Shown here: one piece after another, positions 53,496 through 62,997 of the stretch | Position numbering within the stretch: position 1 is the first letter of the stretch | How the letters are laid out: each line of letters begins with the position of its first letter | From: Cohaesibacter intestini | GTDB lineage: Bacteria; Pseudomonadota; Alphaproteobacteria; Rhizobiales; Cohaesibacteraceae | Direction of reading: 5' to 3' | Length of the DNA: 64,000 nucleotides | NCBI RefSeq assembly: GCF_003324485.1 | Contig: NZ_QODK01000007.1 | Location: 62,001 to 126,000, forward strand | Program-made: the position numbers and the translations under genes | The notes under the pieces: model-generated | Databases searched by the model: none | What the model saw: the letters and a program-made list of their open reading frames with translations, nothing else | What the model was told of the DNA's origin: nothing

Positions 53496-54560
53496 ATGAT
53501 CCGCCAAAGCCTGACATTCCTCACCATGCTGCTGCCCATTTTGGGAGCGAGCGGGCCAACACAGGCTGCGAGCTATAAGGAAATCCGCGACGTCACCGTC
53601 TGGTGCGATGTGGCGATGAGCTGCTCGCTGACCCTGTCTGCGGACAAGTATCAAGGCGTCACCGCCTTGGTCCTGCATCGGGCCAACCGGTTGAATGATG
53701 CGGCCTCGGTGCGCTTCACCAGCGCCGTGCCCATTGTCGAAGGTGCCATGCTGTTATTGACCATTGATGGCAAGGACAGCCTGACGCTGATCGCCAACAA
53801 GACCGGCATCAAGGAAGACGGCAACAGCTATCACGAGACCAACCCGCATTTGATCGACTGGATCATCAAGGGCATGAAAGCAGGCTCGACGCTCAGCATC
53901 GCCATCGACAGTGCCGGGCAATCGAGTGAAACCGGCTTTTCCCTGTCGGGCAGTGTCGCAGGCATGATCTTCATGGACGAATATCAGGACCTGCTTGAGA
54001 CCTCCTATGCTTTCCATGTCACCGGCACCAAGCGTCCCCACCCACGGCTGCCGATTGTTGGGGTCGAACAGCGCAGTCAAGTGCCGCGCGCCATCTGGAA
54101 TGGTTGGTTCGCCAAGGAACAAGCCAGTTGCCATTTTTATCGCGAAAGCATCCAATTGCCGGGCAACGGGTTTCGTTTGACCCTGAGGTCAGGGGATGTC
54201 TATGGTCTGCCTTGCGGGGACGGCGGCGCCTATAATCAGCCATTTGCGGCCTTTTTCGTGCCGAAGAATGAAAATCTACCGATCAAGGCAGTGCCCTTCC
54301 TGTTGGACGGCAACAATACGGACAGCGGTGCTGGACCGGATCTTTGGAATATCGGTTACGATGCCAGAAAAGGGGTGCTGACCAGCTACTTCAAAGCGCG
54401 TGGTTTGGGCGATTGTGGCGTGCAAACCAAGTGGCAGTTGAATGAAGTGGGCGACGCTGTGTTTTTCGAGGCAATGGAAATCCGCGAAAAAGGCGATTGC
54501 GATGGCAATTATGCTGGCGGGCCGGACAAGTGGCCCAAGACGTGGCCTGTTGAGGACTGA
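53496..54560 (+). CDS. DUF1176 domain-containing exported protein
   Basis: This 354-residue protein starts with a signal peptide (LTFLTMLLPILGASGPTQAA) and matches DUF1176: CDVAMSCSLTL, ALVLHRANRL, then the C-terminal CGVQTKWQLNEVGDAVFF and EKGDCDGNYAGGPDKWP. Conserved Cys residues suggest disulfides in the periplasm. The function is unknown. AGGAG lies ten bases before the ATG at 53496; the frame is open further upstream. A bidirectional terminator follows. Confidence 0.82.
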   Translation: MIRQSLTFLTMLLPILGASGPTQAASYKEIRDVTVWCDVAMSCSLTLSADKYQGVTALVLHRANRLNDAASVRFTSAVPIVEGAMLLLTIDGKDSLTLIANKTGIKEDGNSYHETNPHLIDWIIKGMKAGSTLSIAIDSAGQSSETGFSLSGSVAGMIFMDEYQDLLETSYAFHVTGTKRPHPRLPIVGVEQRSQVPRAIWNGWFAKEQASCHFYRESIQLPGNGFRLTLRSGDVYGLPCGDGGAYNQPFAAFFVPKNENLPIKAVPFLLDGNNTDSGAGPDLWNIGYDARKGVLTSYFKARGLGDCGVQTKWQLNEVGDAVFFEAMEIREKGDCDGNYAGGPDKWPKTWPVED

Positions 54561-54565
54561 CACGC

Positions 54566-54594
54566 AAAAGCCCGCCGGACTGGCGGGCTTTTTT
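54566..54594. terminator. Bidirectional intrinsic terminator
   Basis: AAAAGCCCGCC/GGCGGGCTTTT with a 5-nt loop separates the DUF1176 gene from the convergent cupin-like gene. Confidence 0.9.
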
Positions 54595-54623
54595 GTCTTA
54601 TTGATCGACAGTTCGTTTGATGA

Positions 54624-55559
54624 TCAGGCTTTTGCCATCATCGGAATGTCGGCAAGACCCATTGGCTTGCTGGCGTCGATTTTGAAATCGACCTCGTCCC
54701 TGAATACCGTCTTCCTCTCCATGCCCAGCTTTTTCCAAGCGAGCGAAAGCGCCGCTTTCGGATAGACATGGAAGCCATACGGCTGATGGTTACCCGCCTG
54801 ATAGCCGAGCGTGCGGCGCAGGACGCCATTGCCATAATGAACCGCATAAAGATTGCGCACGTCGGTGTCCCAGTGCTCCAGCGTCAGGGAAATGTTGAGG
54901 CAATCCTCATTCTCGACGCGGTGCGGCGCATGGAGTGGCCAATAGGCCATCTGACCGGGTTCGAGGTGATACACTTCCGCATAATCGTCATACCATTCCT
55001 CGAAGGGAAACTCCTCGCGGGTTTCCTTCATGATCACCCGCTGGCGATCGATGTTGGGTAGGAAAGGGTCGCGATTGGGATAGATATAGACCTTCTTGCG
55101 GCCCTTGATTTGCCAGAGATGCTGCCCCGGCAGGTCAAAGTGATAGAAGGTCTGGCATTTGGGCGATGTGATCAGAATGCCCATATTGCGTTTGTATGTG
55201 TGAAGCCCCGGCATGTGGGCCTCGAATTCCTCAAACAACTGATCCAGCACCGCTTTATAGCGAGGGTCGAAATCCTGACAATGACGAATATTCAGCCAGA
55301 GGCGGCCATTCTTGATCGCCTCCATCGTCTCCTTGCCCGAAGCACCGCCAACAATGCCCTCGCGCCATTCGGCGCGCTTGGTGTCATGGCCCATGGTGGC
55401 GAGATTGTAATGCTCTGGCGGGGTTTGCTCGATAAGCTCGGCGATGGCTTCTTCCGAGAAAAGCGACGAGGTATGCAGGCTGTGGTCAATGACCACGGTT
55501 TCCTTGCTCCAAACCTTGGCAAAATGTGGCTTCCAGCCGGTAACAATCCTATCTGACAC
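54624..55559 (-). CDS. JmjC/cupin-like Fe(II)-2-oxoglutarate oxygenase-type protein
   Basis: This 311-residue protein has a JmjC-like beta-helix: the facial triad HxD in QTFYHFDLPGQHLWQIKG and a distal His in PLHAPHRVEN, with KKVYIYP and the Lys residue that commonly binds 2-oxoglutarate nearby. Such proteins hydroxylate peptides or small molecules, or in some cases act as regulators. No DNA-binding domain is visible. The upstream 300 bases are AT-rich and probably contain its promoter. The specific substrate is unknown. Confidence 0.78.
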   Translation of the reverse strand: MSDRIVTGWKPHFAKVWSKETVVIDHSLHTSSLFSEEAIAELIEQTPPEHYNLATMGHDTKRAEWREGIVGGASGKETMEAIKNGRLWLNIRHCQDFDPRYKAVLDQLFEEFEAHMPGLHTYKRNMGILITSPKCQTFYHFDLPGQHLWQIKGRKKVYIYPNRDPFLPNIDRQRVIMKETREEFPFEEWYDDYAEVYHLEPGQMAYWPLHAPHRVENEDCLNISLTLEHWDTDVRNLYAVHYGNGVLRRTLGYQAGNHQPYGFHVYPKAALSLAWKKLGMERKTVFRDEVDFKIDASKPMGLADIPMMAKA

Positions 55560-55896
55560 TTAAAAATTCCCCCAATTGCAAGACATCAATACGGGAAAGG
55601 ATCGGCCAAGCAATCAAAGCAGCTTCGACATCTCATCTCTACGGCTGCCAGACCGTCATACGATCTCTTTCTTCAATACTTGTTGGCGACGATATTAGCA
55701 TAGACCCTAAGAAAACCTTCATTTCAGATGCATCTATTATTGGTTATGCTTAATCCCTCTGATTAGCGTTAATGAAAGACTACCCACCAAGCACTTTCTA
55801 CAAACACAACTGACGCAAAAGGCCCCGCAGGATAAATCCGGCGAGGCCTCACTCCATGTCGCTTTGTAAGGGATGTGGAACCCTCAGGCTTGCGGA
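55560..55896. other. AT-rich spacer with one terminator
   Basis: Besides the terminator of the peroxidase gene at 55817-55848, this 337-base region contains the promoter of the cupin-like gene; no coding region is supported. Confidence 0.45.
55817..55848 (-). terminator. Intrinsic terminator of the cytochrome c peroxidase gene
   Basis: On the minus strand GGCCTCGC pairs with GCGGGGCC (one wobble) and is followed by TTTTGCG. Confidence 0.75.
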
Positions 55897-56952
55897 CTAT
55901 TTGGCAACCATCGCTTCCGGTTTTGGCGTTTCTTGCGTTTCAACCGGCAGGATGGGATAGTCGACCTTTGGCTGTTCCCCCGTCAGGGTTTTCAGGAACG
56001 CGGTGATTTTCTTGATTTCCTCATCACTCATTTCCTCGCCAAGCTGACTGGTCGCCATGATGGCAACGGCCTGCTCGAGATCCCACACCTTGCCCGAATG
56101 GAAGTAAGGCGCGGTCAACTCGATGTTGCGCAGTGGGCCAGCCCGGAAGACATATTCCTCATCCGCCGTTTTGGTGACGGCAAAACGGCCCTTGTCACCG
56201 GACGGCAAAATGTCTGCGCCGGGTTTCTCAACAACGCCGAATGGATAATAGCCTTCCCCGCCAATGTTGACGCCGGCATGACAGGCAGAACACCCCTTGT
56301 CCATGAAGAGCTGCAAGCCTTCCTGCTCCATCGCGGTCATCACCTTGGTGTTGCCTTCAAGGAACTGGTCAAAGCGCGAATAAGGCGTGATCAGTGTTGC
56401 CTCGAAGGCTTCGATGGCCTTGGCCATATTGTCAAACGTGACCGGCTTTTCCTCTCCGGGGAACGCCTTGGTAAAGGCCTCGACATAAGCAGGCATGCTC
56501 TTCAATGTGGTTTCAACACGCTCAGGCGTTGACGCCATTTCGACGCCTGCCTGAACCGGACCCTTGGCTTGTGCTTTCAGATCTTCGGCACGGCCATCCC
56601 AGAATTGCGCGATGTTGAAGACCGCATTCAGAACGGTTGGCGCATTGCGTGGTCCTTTCTGCCATCCATGGCCGATGGATGTCTCCAGATTGTCATCTCC
56701 TCCCATGCCAAGATTGTGGCAGGTATTGCACGAAATCAGTGCCGAGGAGGACAGGCGCGGTTCAAAGAACAACATCTTGCCAAGCTCGATCTTGTCGCTG
56801 GTCACTGCATTGTCCTTGACCGCCGGAACCACCGAGGGGATCGGTTGGAAATAGTCTTTCGCTTCTTCCAGAAGCTCGTTGGCAGAGGCGATTTGCGAGG
56901 CCGCCAGGACTGCAGCGCCCGCCATCAATGCAACAGCAATTTTCGAGGTCAT
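55897..56952 (-). CDS. Dihaem cytochrome c peroxidase (CcpA/MauG family)
   Basis: This 351-residue periplasmic protein has a signal peptide (VALMAGAAVLAASQIASANE) and two haem-binding motifs, CNTCH and CSACH. GRNAP-type RNAPTVLNAVFN and FWDGRAEDL around the first haem and AGPLRNIELTAPYFHSG near the C-terminus are family signatures. The enzyme reduces hydrogen peroxide with electrons from cytochrome c. The gene is monocistronic by its terminator and divergent from the AhpD-like gene. Confidence 0.92.
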   Translation of the reverse strand: MTSKIAVALMAGAAVLAASQIASANELLEEAKDYFQPIPSVVPAVKDNAVTSDKIELGKMLFFEPRLSSSALISCNTCHNLGMGGDDNLETSIGHGWQKGPRNAPTVLNAVFNIAQFWDGRAEDLKAQAKGPVQAGVEMASTPERVETTLKSMPAYVEAFTKAFPGEEKPVTFDNMAKAIEAFEATLITPYSRFDQFLEGNTKVMTAMEQEGLQLFMDKGCSACHAGVNIGGEGYYPFGVVEKPGADILPSGDKGRFAVTKTADEEYVFRAGPLRNIELTAPYFHSGKVWDLEQAVAIMATSQLGEEMSDEEIKKITAFLKTLTGEQPKVDYPILPVETQETPKPEAMVAK

Positions 56953-57505
56953 CAGACCCTCCCTTTAGTTTAGAACAGCTACAAAGTAATACAGAGTGCC
57001 GCTTTGTCGCATTGCGCCAGTCGATGGAATAATTTATTTAGAGGAGCTATAAAGAAGGCTGTAAATATCTGAATTTTCAGTCTAATGGGGATCTCTGCGA
57101 AAATTTCACAATGGAATTTCCGCGGCGGGCTCTTTGCGCTCATCTTCTGGCTTTGAAGCGCATTTTGGCTTGAAACTGGCCCTGTTTCCTCCCTCCCCAT
57201 CTACAATCCGGTTTTCAATCTCACTGGTGTGGCAATCTGTCCAATAGCGCTTTTCCTGTGCCGATTTGCCGTTGATGCTCAGGCGTGCCTGCCAGCAGGA
57301 GCCATTTTCCTGACGCGCCATTCTGTACCGATTGGTAAATAATTTTCCGCCTGCGAGCAGGATCAGAGCAAAAGTTGCCAAATGCAGGTAGACAACCAGT
57401 CTATTATCTTGATCCTTCCGAGGCCTGCCCCATATCGGGCATTCCCATGGCAGACATGCCACTCACCCTTATCCCCCCGATATCTTCAAAAAAGAGATCC
57501 GTTCC
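56953..57505. other. Spacer upstream of the peroxidase gene
   Basis: Contains the promoter of the peroxidase gene and the doubtful small ORF at 57106-57462. I see no other feature. Confidence 0.4.
57106..57462 (-). CDS. Doubtful small membrane protein ORF
   Basis: A 118-codon GTG-initiated ORF encodes one transmembrane helix (VVYLHLATFALILLAGGKLF) and a hydrophilic Cys- and Lys-rich tail. It has no recognised family. The start lies 44 bases from the divergent AhpD-like gene, and the ribosome binding site is weak. It may be real or an accidental frame. Confidence 0.3.
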   Translation of the reverse strand: MACLPWECPIWGRPRKDQDNRLVVYLHLATFALILLAGGKLFTNRYRMARQENGSCWQARLSINGKSAQEKRYWTDCHTSEIENRIVDGEGGNRASFKPKCASKPEDERKEPAAEIPL

Positions 57506-58060
57506 ATGACCAAATTCACTGCTCACACCATTGCGTCTGCACCTGTTGAGGCCAAGCCATTGTTGGAAGGTGCCAAAAAAGCCGTTGGCTTCGTGCCGAA
57601 CCTCTATGCCAACATGGCGGAGGCTCCTGCGATGCTTGAGGCTTATTTGACCCTTAGCCAGATTTTTGGCAAAACCAACCTCAGCGAGACCGAGCGCCAG
57701 ATCATTCTGATGACCAACAATCGGCTGAATGGCTGCACCTACTGCATGGCCGCTCATACCACCATCATGCAAGGGGCCGGGATCGACGATGGCGTGATTG
57801 CCGCTTTGCGGTCCGGTAGCCCGCTCAGCGACGCCAGACTGGAAGCCCTGCGTCAGTTTTCCATCGTAGTGTATGAAACGCGGGGCAATCCGTCCGAAGG
57901 CGATATCCAGTCGTTGCTCGATGCAGGCTATAGCCGACAGACGGTTCTGGAAGTCGTGATCGGTACCGGCCTCAAGACCCTGTCCAACTATACCAATCAC
58001 ATTGTTGGTACTGAGGTCGACGCAGCCTTCGCACCAAATGTCTGGTCACCAGTCGGCTGA
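57506..58060 (+). CDS. Carboxymuconolactone decarboxylase/AhpD-like family protein
   Basis: This 184-residue all-helical protein has the AhpD-type CxxC site in NGCTYCMAAHTTI with a conserved His, and the LLEGAKKAVGFVPNLYANMA helix typical of the uncharacterised peroxidase-related branch. Such proteins reduce peroxides or peroxiredoxins through the CxxC pair. The gene is followed by a strong terminator and may respond to oxidative stress together with the divergent dihaem peroxidase. Confidence 0.88.
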   Translation: MTKFTAHTIASAPVEAKPLLEGAKKAVGFVPNLYANMAEAPAMLEAYLTLSQIFGKTNLSETERQIILMTNNRLNGCTYCMAAHTTIMQGAGIDDGVIAALRSGSPLSDARLEALRQFSIVVYETRGNPSEGDIQSLLDAGYSRQTVLEVVIGTGLKTLSNYTNHIVGTEVDAAFAPNVWSPVG

Positions 58061-58391
58061 CCGCAGCCTGATTGCAAAGATCTGCATATCTCGCAATGGT
58101 CAGGATTTATGAAAGGGCCCGGAAGGTGGGCCCTTTTTTTGATCAACAGAAAGCAAAAGACAAGATGTCCTCCCTGTTGTTGCTGCAAGGGAAGTTGTTT
58201 TTCATATCATTGAGCAAAACCAATTAAGCGGCAGAGAAATAAGTATTTTTGACAAGAATGGAGCTTCTCCACTCAACGGTGATTACTACATTTACACAGA
58301 AACCCGTCTTTTTGTGCTGCCCTTTACTCGCTCTTAAATGAAGGTGAGCACACTGACCCGGACTTTTACGGAATGGGAAGGAACCGGGTAG
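58061..58391. other. Promoter region of the first chemoreceptor gene
   Basis: After the terminator at 58112-58140 this AT-rich stretch (58180-58390) presumably contains the chemoreceptor promoter; I could not fix a -35/-10 pair. Confidence 0.4.
58112..58140 (+). terminator. Intrinsic terminator of the AhpD-like gene
   Basis: AAAGGGCCC and GGGCCCTTT flank a 7-nt loop, and the T run continues for seven bases. Confidence 0.9.
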
Positions 58392-60824
58392 ATGAATGCC
58401 TTCAAGTCGCTAAACGATCTGAAATTGCCTTACAAAATTGGTGGAGGCTTCACCATCCTGATGGTCCTGACGGCTTTCGTTGGCACGGTTGCGACCATCT
58501 CCATCCGGGACTTTCAGAGGCAGGCCACGATCAACGAGCAATCCGTCGCTGTGCTTGATCAGCTGCAGCAGTTCACCAATCACCGGGCCCTCTATTTCAC
58601 CGACCGCAAGATTGAACAGGCAGAACGCGTCAAATCGGATATTCAAACGCTCGGAACCGCTCTGAATGGCCTGCAACGAAGCTTGACCGATGATGATGCA
58701 GCCCAATCGACAATCGGCGGAGCGATGGATCTCGCCTCCAAGCTGGAAAGTGATTTCCAAAATGTGACGACCATCATCGAAGCGCAAAAGCTGCAAACCT
58801 CAAAGTTGCTCAGCAATGTCGCCATGCTGGTCGGCAATGCCAACAATATCTCGACCAGCCTTCAGAAAATGAAGAGCACGGCGAGCCGACAGGCCAAAAA
58901 GGCAGACAGCCTGAAAAACCGTGCTGACAAGGTCGTCCGCCTGATCAATCAAATGCAGAATGAAGCTCTGGTGATCGAGAAAGCCCTTGGCGTTCCTGCC
59001 CCCCTGGCCGAAAAAGCCTTCTGGACAGAGCAGCTCGAGCGCGCGGACCGGATGGCTCAGCATGTCAACAAAGCAGTGCGCATCAAGCTTGACGGCGTGG
59101 ATTCGGCACGGCTGAAAGACTTGAAAAGTCAGGTTGCCAGCCTCAGACAAGCCATCGATGCAACCACAAACATGCCGTTTGCCCCAGAGGAGAGCCTCAA
59201 ACTGACGGGCGCACAGCTGGCCGCCGGGCATGTGGCATCCCTGTCCAGCACGCTGCGCGATGACATCTATGTCGTGTCCGACGAGGCCAAGAAAAGCGCG
59301 CGCATGCTCAACAGCAAGTTGATGATTGCCGACCTGATCTCGACCAACGCGGCGAAATTTCAGCGCGAAGCGCTGGAAACCAAGGCAGCGACAATGGAGT
59401 TGTTTTCGGGTCTGAGTGATCTCTCAGCAGATGGCGTCGCGTTGCGCATTGGCACCTTTCGCAATCTGGCGAAGCTGCTGATTACGGACGCGCAAAATGT
59501 TCCCGAAATCCAGTCGCTGACCAACACGATCGAAGACGAAATCAACGCCTATGAAACCGAGTTCGAACTGATGCAAGCCGGTGCGGTTCAGGTCGCGTCC
59601 AAGCGCGATCAGTTGATTGCGGCGTCCGGTCAAGTTCAGACGATTGTCGACGACTTGATCAATTCACAGTCCGAAATGGCCCTTGGGGCGGCAGCGGCGG
59701 CGGTGACCCTCATCCTTGGCTCTGTTCTGGTTGCCTTGATTGTGGGCGCAGGCTTTGCCGTCATCATCACTCTGGCTGTGTCACGACCGATCCGCACACT
59801 GACCGCAACAATGGGTGAATTGGCCAATGGCAATCTGCAAATTTCGATTGCCGGACGGGATCGTGGTGATGAAATCGGCGATATGACCCGGGCGGTGCGG
59901 GTGTTCCGCGAGAATGCCAAGGAGCGCATGACGCTTCAGGAAGCCTCTGCGCTTGAAGAAGAGAAACAGCATGAGCGCCAACGGCATATCGAACAGTTGA
60001 TCAGCCAGTTCGACGCCCGTATGCAAGGGTTGTTGACCGGGGTCGATGGGACGGCCCGCGAGATGAAACACACAGCGGAGTCGCTTTCCCAAATCGCGAT
60101 GGAGAGTGCAGAACAGGCTGAGAATACCAGCCAGTCGAGCCAGAACGCATCGGTTAGCGTTGGCCATGTGGCAAGCGCTGCCGAAGAACTGGCGGCCTCC
60201 ATTCAGGAAATTGGCACGCAGGTGCAGCGCACCGAGCAGGTGGTCTCCGACGCCAGCCAATCAACCCTGAGCACCAATGAGAAAGTCAAGGAGCTTGCCA
60301 ACGCTGCGGATCATATCGGGGACGTGGTCACGCTCATTCAGGCCATTGCCGAACAGACCAACCTGCTGGCCCTGAATGCCACCATAGAGGCGGCCCGTGC
60401 AGGCGAAGCCGGCAAGGGGTTTGCGGTCGTTGCTGCGGAAGTGAAGAATCTGGCCAATCAGACCTCCAAGGCGACAGAGGAAATCAGCGGCCAGATTTCA
60501 TCCATTCAGACCTCGACCGGTGTCACCGCTCAGGCCATTGCCGATATCGTAGAGACAATGGGTCAGGTGGATTCCCATATTGGCGCCATTGCGGCGGCGG
60601 TGACCCAGCAAAATGTCGCCACATCGGAAATTTCCGGAAACGTCCAGACCGCGTCACTTGGAACCCAACAGGTCCAGACCAATATGGACGGCCTGTCAGA
60701 CGCGGTCGCCCAAACCAGTGCGTCGTCACAAACTGTGCTCGAGGCTTCCTCTTCACTGGAGGACAAAACACGGCAGTTGCAGAATGAAGTGGCGCAGTTC
60801 CTCAAGGATGTTGCGGCAGCCTGA
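58392..60824 (+). CDS. Methyl-accepting chemotaxis protein with large helical periplasmic domain
   Basis: This 810-residue chemoreceptor has two transmembrane helices (about 17-37 and 432-465) bracketing an all-helical periplasmic region of about 390 residues, larger than a simple four-helix bundle and similar to HBM-type sensors. A HAMP domain (about 466-520) precedes the MA signalling domain with the hairpin tip [19 protein letters not shown] near residue 653. No C-terminal methylesterase-binding pentapeptide is present. AAGGAA precedes the ATG. Its ligand is unknown; no che genes are in the window. Confidence 0.92.
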   Translation: MNAFKSLNDLKLPYKIGGGFTILMVLTAFVGTVATISIRDFQRQATINEQSVAVLDQLQQFTNHRALYFTDRKIEQAERVKSDIQTLGTALNGLQRSLTDDDAAQSTIGGAMDLASKLESDFQNVTTIIEAQKLQTSKLLSNVAMLVGNANNISTSLQKMKSTASRQAKKADSLKNRADKVVRLINQMQNEALVIEKALGVPAPLAEKAFWTEQLERADRMAQHVNKAVRIKLDGVDSARLKDLKSQVASLRQAIDATTNMPFAPEESLKLTGAQLAAGHVASLSSTLRDDIYVVSDEAKKSARMLNSKLMIADLISTNAAKFQREALETKAATMELFSGLSDLSADGVALRIGTFRNLAKLLITDAQNVPEIQSLTNTIEDEINAYETEFELMQAGAVQVASKRDQLIAASGQVQTIVDDLINSQSEMALGAAAAAVTLILGSVLVALIVGAGFAVIITLAVSRPIRTLTATMGELANGNLQISIAGRDRGDEIGDMTRAVRVFRENAKERMTLQEASALEEEKQHERQRHIEQLISQFDARMQGLLTGVDGTAREMKHTAESLSQIAMESAEQAENTSQSSQNASVSVGHVASAAEELAASIQEIGTQVQRTEQVVSDASQSTLSTNEKVKELANAADHIGDVVTLIQAIAEQTNLLALNATIEAARAGEAGKGFAVVAAEVKNLANQTSKATEEISGQISSIQTSTGVTAQAIADIVETMGQVDSHIGAIAAAVTQQNVATSEISGNVQTASLGTQQVQTNMDGLSDAVAQTSASSQTVLEASSSLEDKTRQLQNEVAQFLKDVAAA

Positions 60825-60848
60825 GCCGACAAAAAAGTTGCAAGAGGA

Positions 60849-60883
60849 TGGTCACACAAGCCTTGGCTGGTGTGGCCATTTTT
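60849..60883 (+). terminator. Intrinsic terminator of the first chemoreceptor gene
   Basis: TGGTCACAC pairs with GTGTGGCCA (one wobble); an inner AGCC/GGCT stem and a T5 run complete it. Confidence 0.8.
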
Positions 60884-61024
60884 GTTTCCCTGCGACATTT
60901 CGTTCCTTCAGGTTTCTTGCAACAATTTACTCGACGTTAACGCAAAAATTGTCAGATATTACAAGCAATTCAAATCTGCAACCAAAGCTCATGACACCGA
61001 CAGAGACAACCACAGGCGCTGACC

Positions 61025-61369
61025 ATGCCTTCCTCCTCCTCGCAACGCCGTAGGCATGATACAGCCATTCTGATCGCCTTCTCGCTGATTATGACGTTGG
61101 GCGTATTTGTCTTTTCCGCCGGTCCACGGGCAAGCGGTGACAAAGTTGTGGTGTTTGTCCCACCGTGGTCGTCCGACACCAATGTTGTCGAGGTGATCGC
61201 CGCTGCAAATGGGGCACTTTTGCGCGGTGGCAAGTGGCACTGGATCGCCCTTGCTCAATCGGATGATCCCGGCTTCGTGCACCGGCTTTACTGGTCCGGC
61301 GCTTTCTTTGTCGGAGGTGGAGAAGCCTTTTCGGCTTGTTTCTCCCCCTTTGATCCAATTGATCCATAA
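61025..61369 (+). CDS. Small membrane-anchored protein between two chemoreceptors
   Basis: This 114-residue protein has one N-terminal helix (TAILIAFSLIMTLGVFVFSA) followed by a short, probably periplasmic domain (DKVVVFVPPWSSDTNVVEVI, then GKWHWIALAQSDDPGF). I believe similar proteins occur in alphaproteobacteria next to other genes, but I cannot name a family. It ends 87 bases before the second chemoreceptor and could be cotranscribed with it. Confidence 0.6.
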   Translation: MPSSSSQRRRHDTAILIAFSLIMTLGVFVFSAGPRASGDKVVVFVPPWSSDTNVVEVIAAANGALLRGGKWHWIALAQSDDPGFVHRLYWSGAFFVGGGEAFSACFSPFDPIDP

Positions 61370-61456
61370 AAACACTCTCAGGTCTCCAGACGCCTTGCAG
61401 GGTATGAAGACCAAAGACCAAACACAAAAAGATCCGAAGTACGAAAGGCAACCCGC

Positions 61457-62914
61457 ATGTATAGTCTCACGCAGCTTCGTGCTGAATTCTCGAAGTTCAT
61501 TATTGGCCTGTTATGGCTCAATGCTGCATTTTCCGCTGTCCTGATGGTCACGATGCCCTCAGGGGGTGGGGCCTTTGCTGTGGGCTTGTCGCTATTCGGT
61601 GCTGCTGTTACCACCTTTTTCAATGCCCGATCCAAAGCCTCTTCCCTGACACAGGATATCAGTGCGGTTGCATTGGCCTCACAGGTTGCGCTGATCGTCT
61701 ATATGTTTGCCAATCATCCCTATCAGATCGACTGGCACATGTATTTCTTTGCATCCCTTGCTGTGCTGGCAGGGTGGTGCAGCTGGCGTGTGGTAATTAT
61801 CGGGTCCGCAGTGGTGGCTGTGCATCATCTGGCGCTGAACTTTCTGTACCCGATGGCCGTTTTCCCCGATGGCGGCGACTTTGTGCGCGTGCTGATGCAT
61901 GCGGGCATTCTGATCCTTCAGGCCTCGGTTCTGGTCTGGCTGACAGCCAAGCTGAGCACGGCCATTTCGGCGGCCCACAAGGCCATCGAGAAAGCAGAGG
62001 CAGCACAGGCGGAAAGCGTGAGCCTTGCAGATCAGCAGAAGGTTGCGCAAAGCCGTGAATTGTCTCGCAGTCAATCCATCGATCAGTTGATTAGCGAGTT
62101 CCAGGACAGCATTAGCGAAGCCCTTGATCATGTGGTCAAAACCGCCGATGGCATGAAAGTAACCTCGCATGAGCTGACCCAGAAAGCCCAACAGACCCTT
62201 GGTCAGTCCCGCGAAGTTGCGGATGCCTCCACCGAAGCAACAGACAATGTGCAGACCGTTGCTGCAGCGGCAGAGGAATTGTCAGCATCGATCACCCAGA
62301 TTTCCGGTCAGGTTCAGGAAACCCAGCGTGTGGTCATTCGCACCACAGAAGCGGCCCAGTCAACCAACGAAAAAGTGGCCAGCCTTGACAGCGCCGCGCA
62401 ACGGATCGGACAGGTTGTCACTCTCATCAAGGACATTGCTGAGCAGACCAACCTTCTGGCGCTCAATGCGACCATCGAGGCGGCCCGTGCTGGGGAAATG
62501 GGCAAGGGATTTGCCGTTGTTGCGGCAGAAGTCAAGGAGCTGGCAACCCAGACATCGAAGGCGACCGAAGAGATCGCTACGCAGATCTCTGACATCCAGA
62601 TATCGACCAAGGATGCCGTGCAGGCCATTGAGAGCATTGCCAACACCATGCAGGAAGTCAACAACTTCACCTCTTCGATCGCTGCTGCCGTCGACCAGCA
62701 AGGGGGCGCGACGATGGAAATCAGTTCCTCGGTGCAACGCGCTGCGGCGGGCACTGCGGCGGTGGATGCCAACATCGATGACGTCACGGCGTCGCTGTCT
62801 TCCACGTCGGACACGGCAAACCACGTCCTTGAAGCATCTGACGGTGTTTCGCGGGATACAGAATCCCTGCGTGCCAAGATCAGTCAGTTCCTCAACGACG
62901 TGCGGGCAGCCTGA
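61457..62914 (+). CDS. Methyl-accepting chemotaxis protein with multi-helix membrane sensor
   Basis: This 485-residue receptor lacks a sizeable periplasmic domain. Its N-terminal 190 residues form about six hydrophobic segments (for example [20 protein letters not shown] and [20 protein letters not shown]), with His residues inside the membrane region. A coiled coil and MA signalling domain follow, with hairpin tip [19 protein letters not shown] near residue 328. No HAMP domain is evident. The layout suggests sensing in the membrane, for example of energy state, redox or a lipophilic compound. Confidence 0.88.
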   Translation: MYSLTQLRAEFSKFIIGLLWLNAAFSAVLMVTMPSGGGAFAVGLSLFGAAVTTFFNARSKASSLTQDISAVALASQVALIVYMFANHPYQIDWHMYFFASLAVLAGWCSWRVVIIGSAVVAVHHLALNFLYPMAVFPDGGDFVRVLMHAGILILQASVLVWLTAKLSTAISAAHKAIEKAEAAQAESVSLADQQKVAQSRELSRSQSIDQLISEFQDSISEALDHVVKTADGMKVTSHELTQKAQQTLGQSREVADASTEATDNVQTVAAAAEELSASITQISGQVQETQRVVIRTTEAAQSTNEKVASLDSAAQRIGQVVTLIKDIAEQTNLLALNATIEAARAGEMGKGFAVVAAEVKELATQTSKATEEIATQISDIQISTKDAVQAIESIANTMQEVNNFTSSIAAAVDQQGGATMEISSSVQRAAAGTAAVDANIDDVTASLSSTSDTANHVLEASDGVSRDTESLRAKISQFLNDVRAA

Positions 62915-62938
62915 TTGATTGTCTATGAGACAAGAACG

Positions 62939-62969
62939 AAAAAGGGGAGATCATCGATCTCCCCTTTTT
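62939..62969. terminator. Bidirectional intrinsic terminator
   Basis: GGGGAGATC/GATCTCCCC with a 3-nt loop is flanked by A5 and T5 runs, between the second chemoreceptor and the convergent TRAP permease. Confidence 0.92.
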
Positions 62970-62997
62970 GCGTCAGCCTTTGCTGCCCTGCCCTTGT

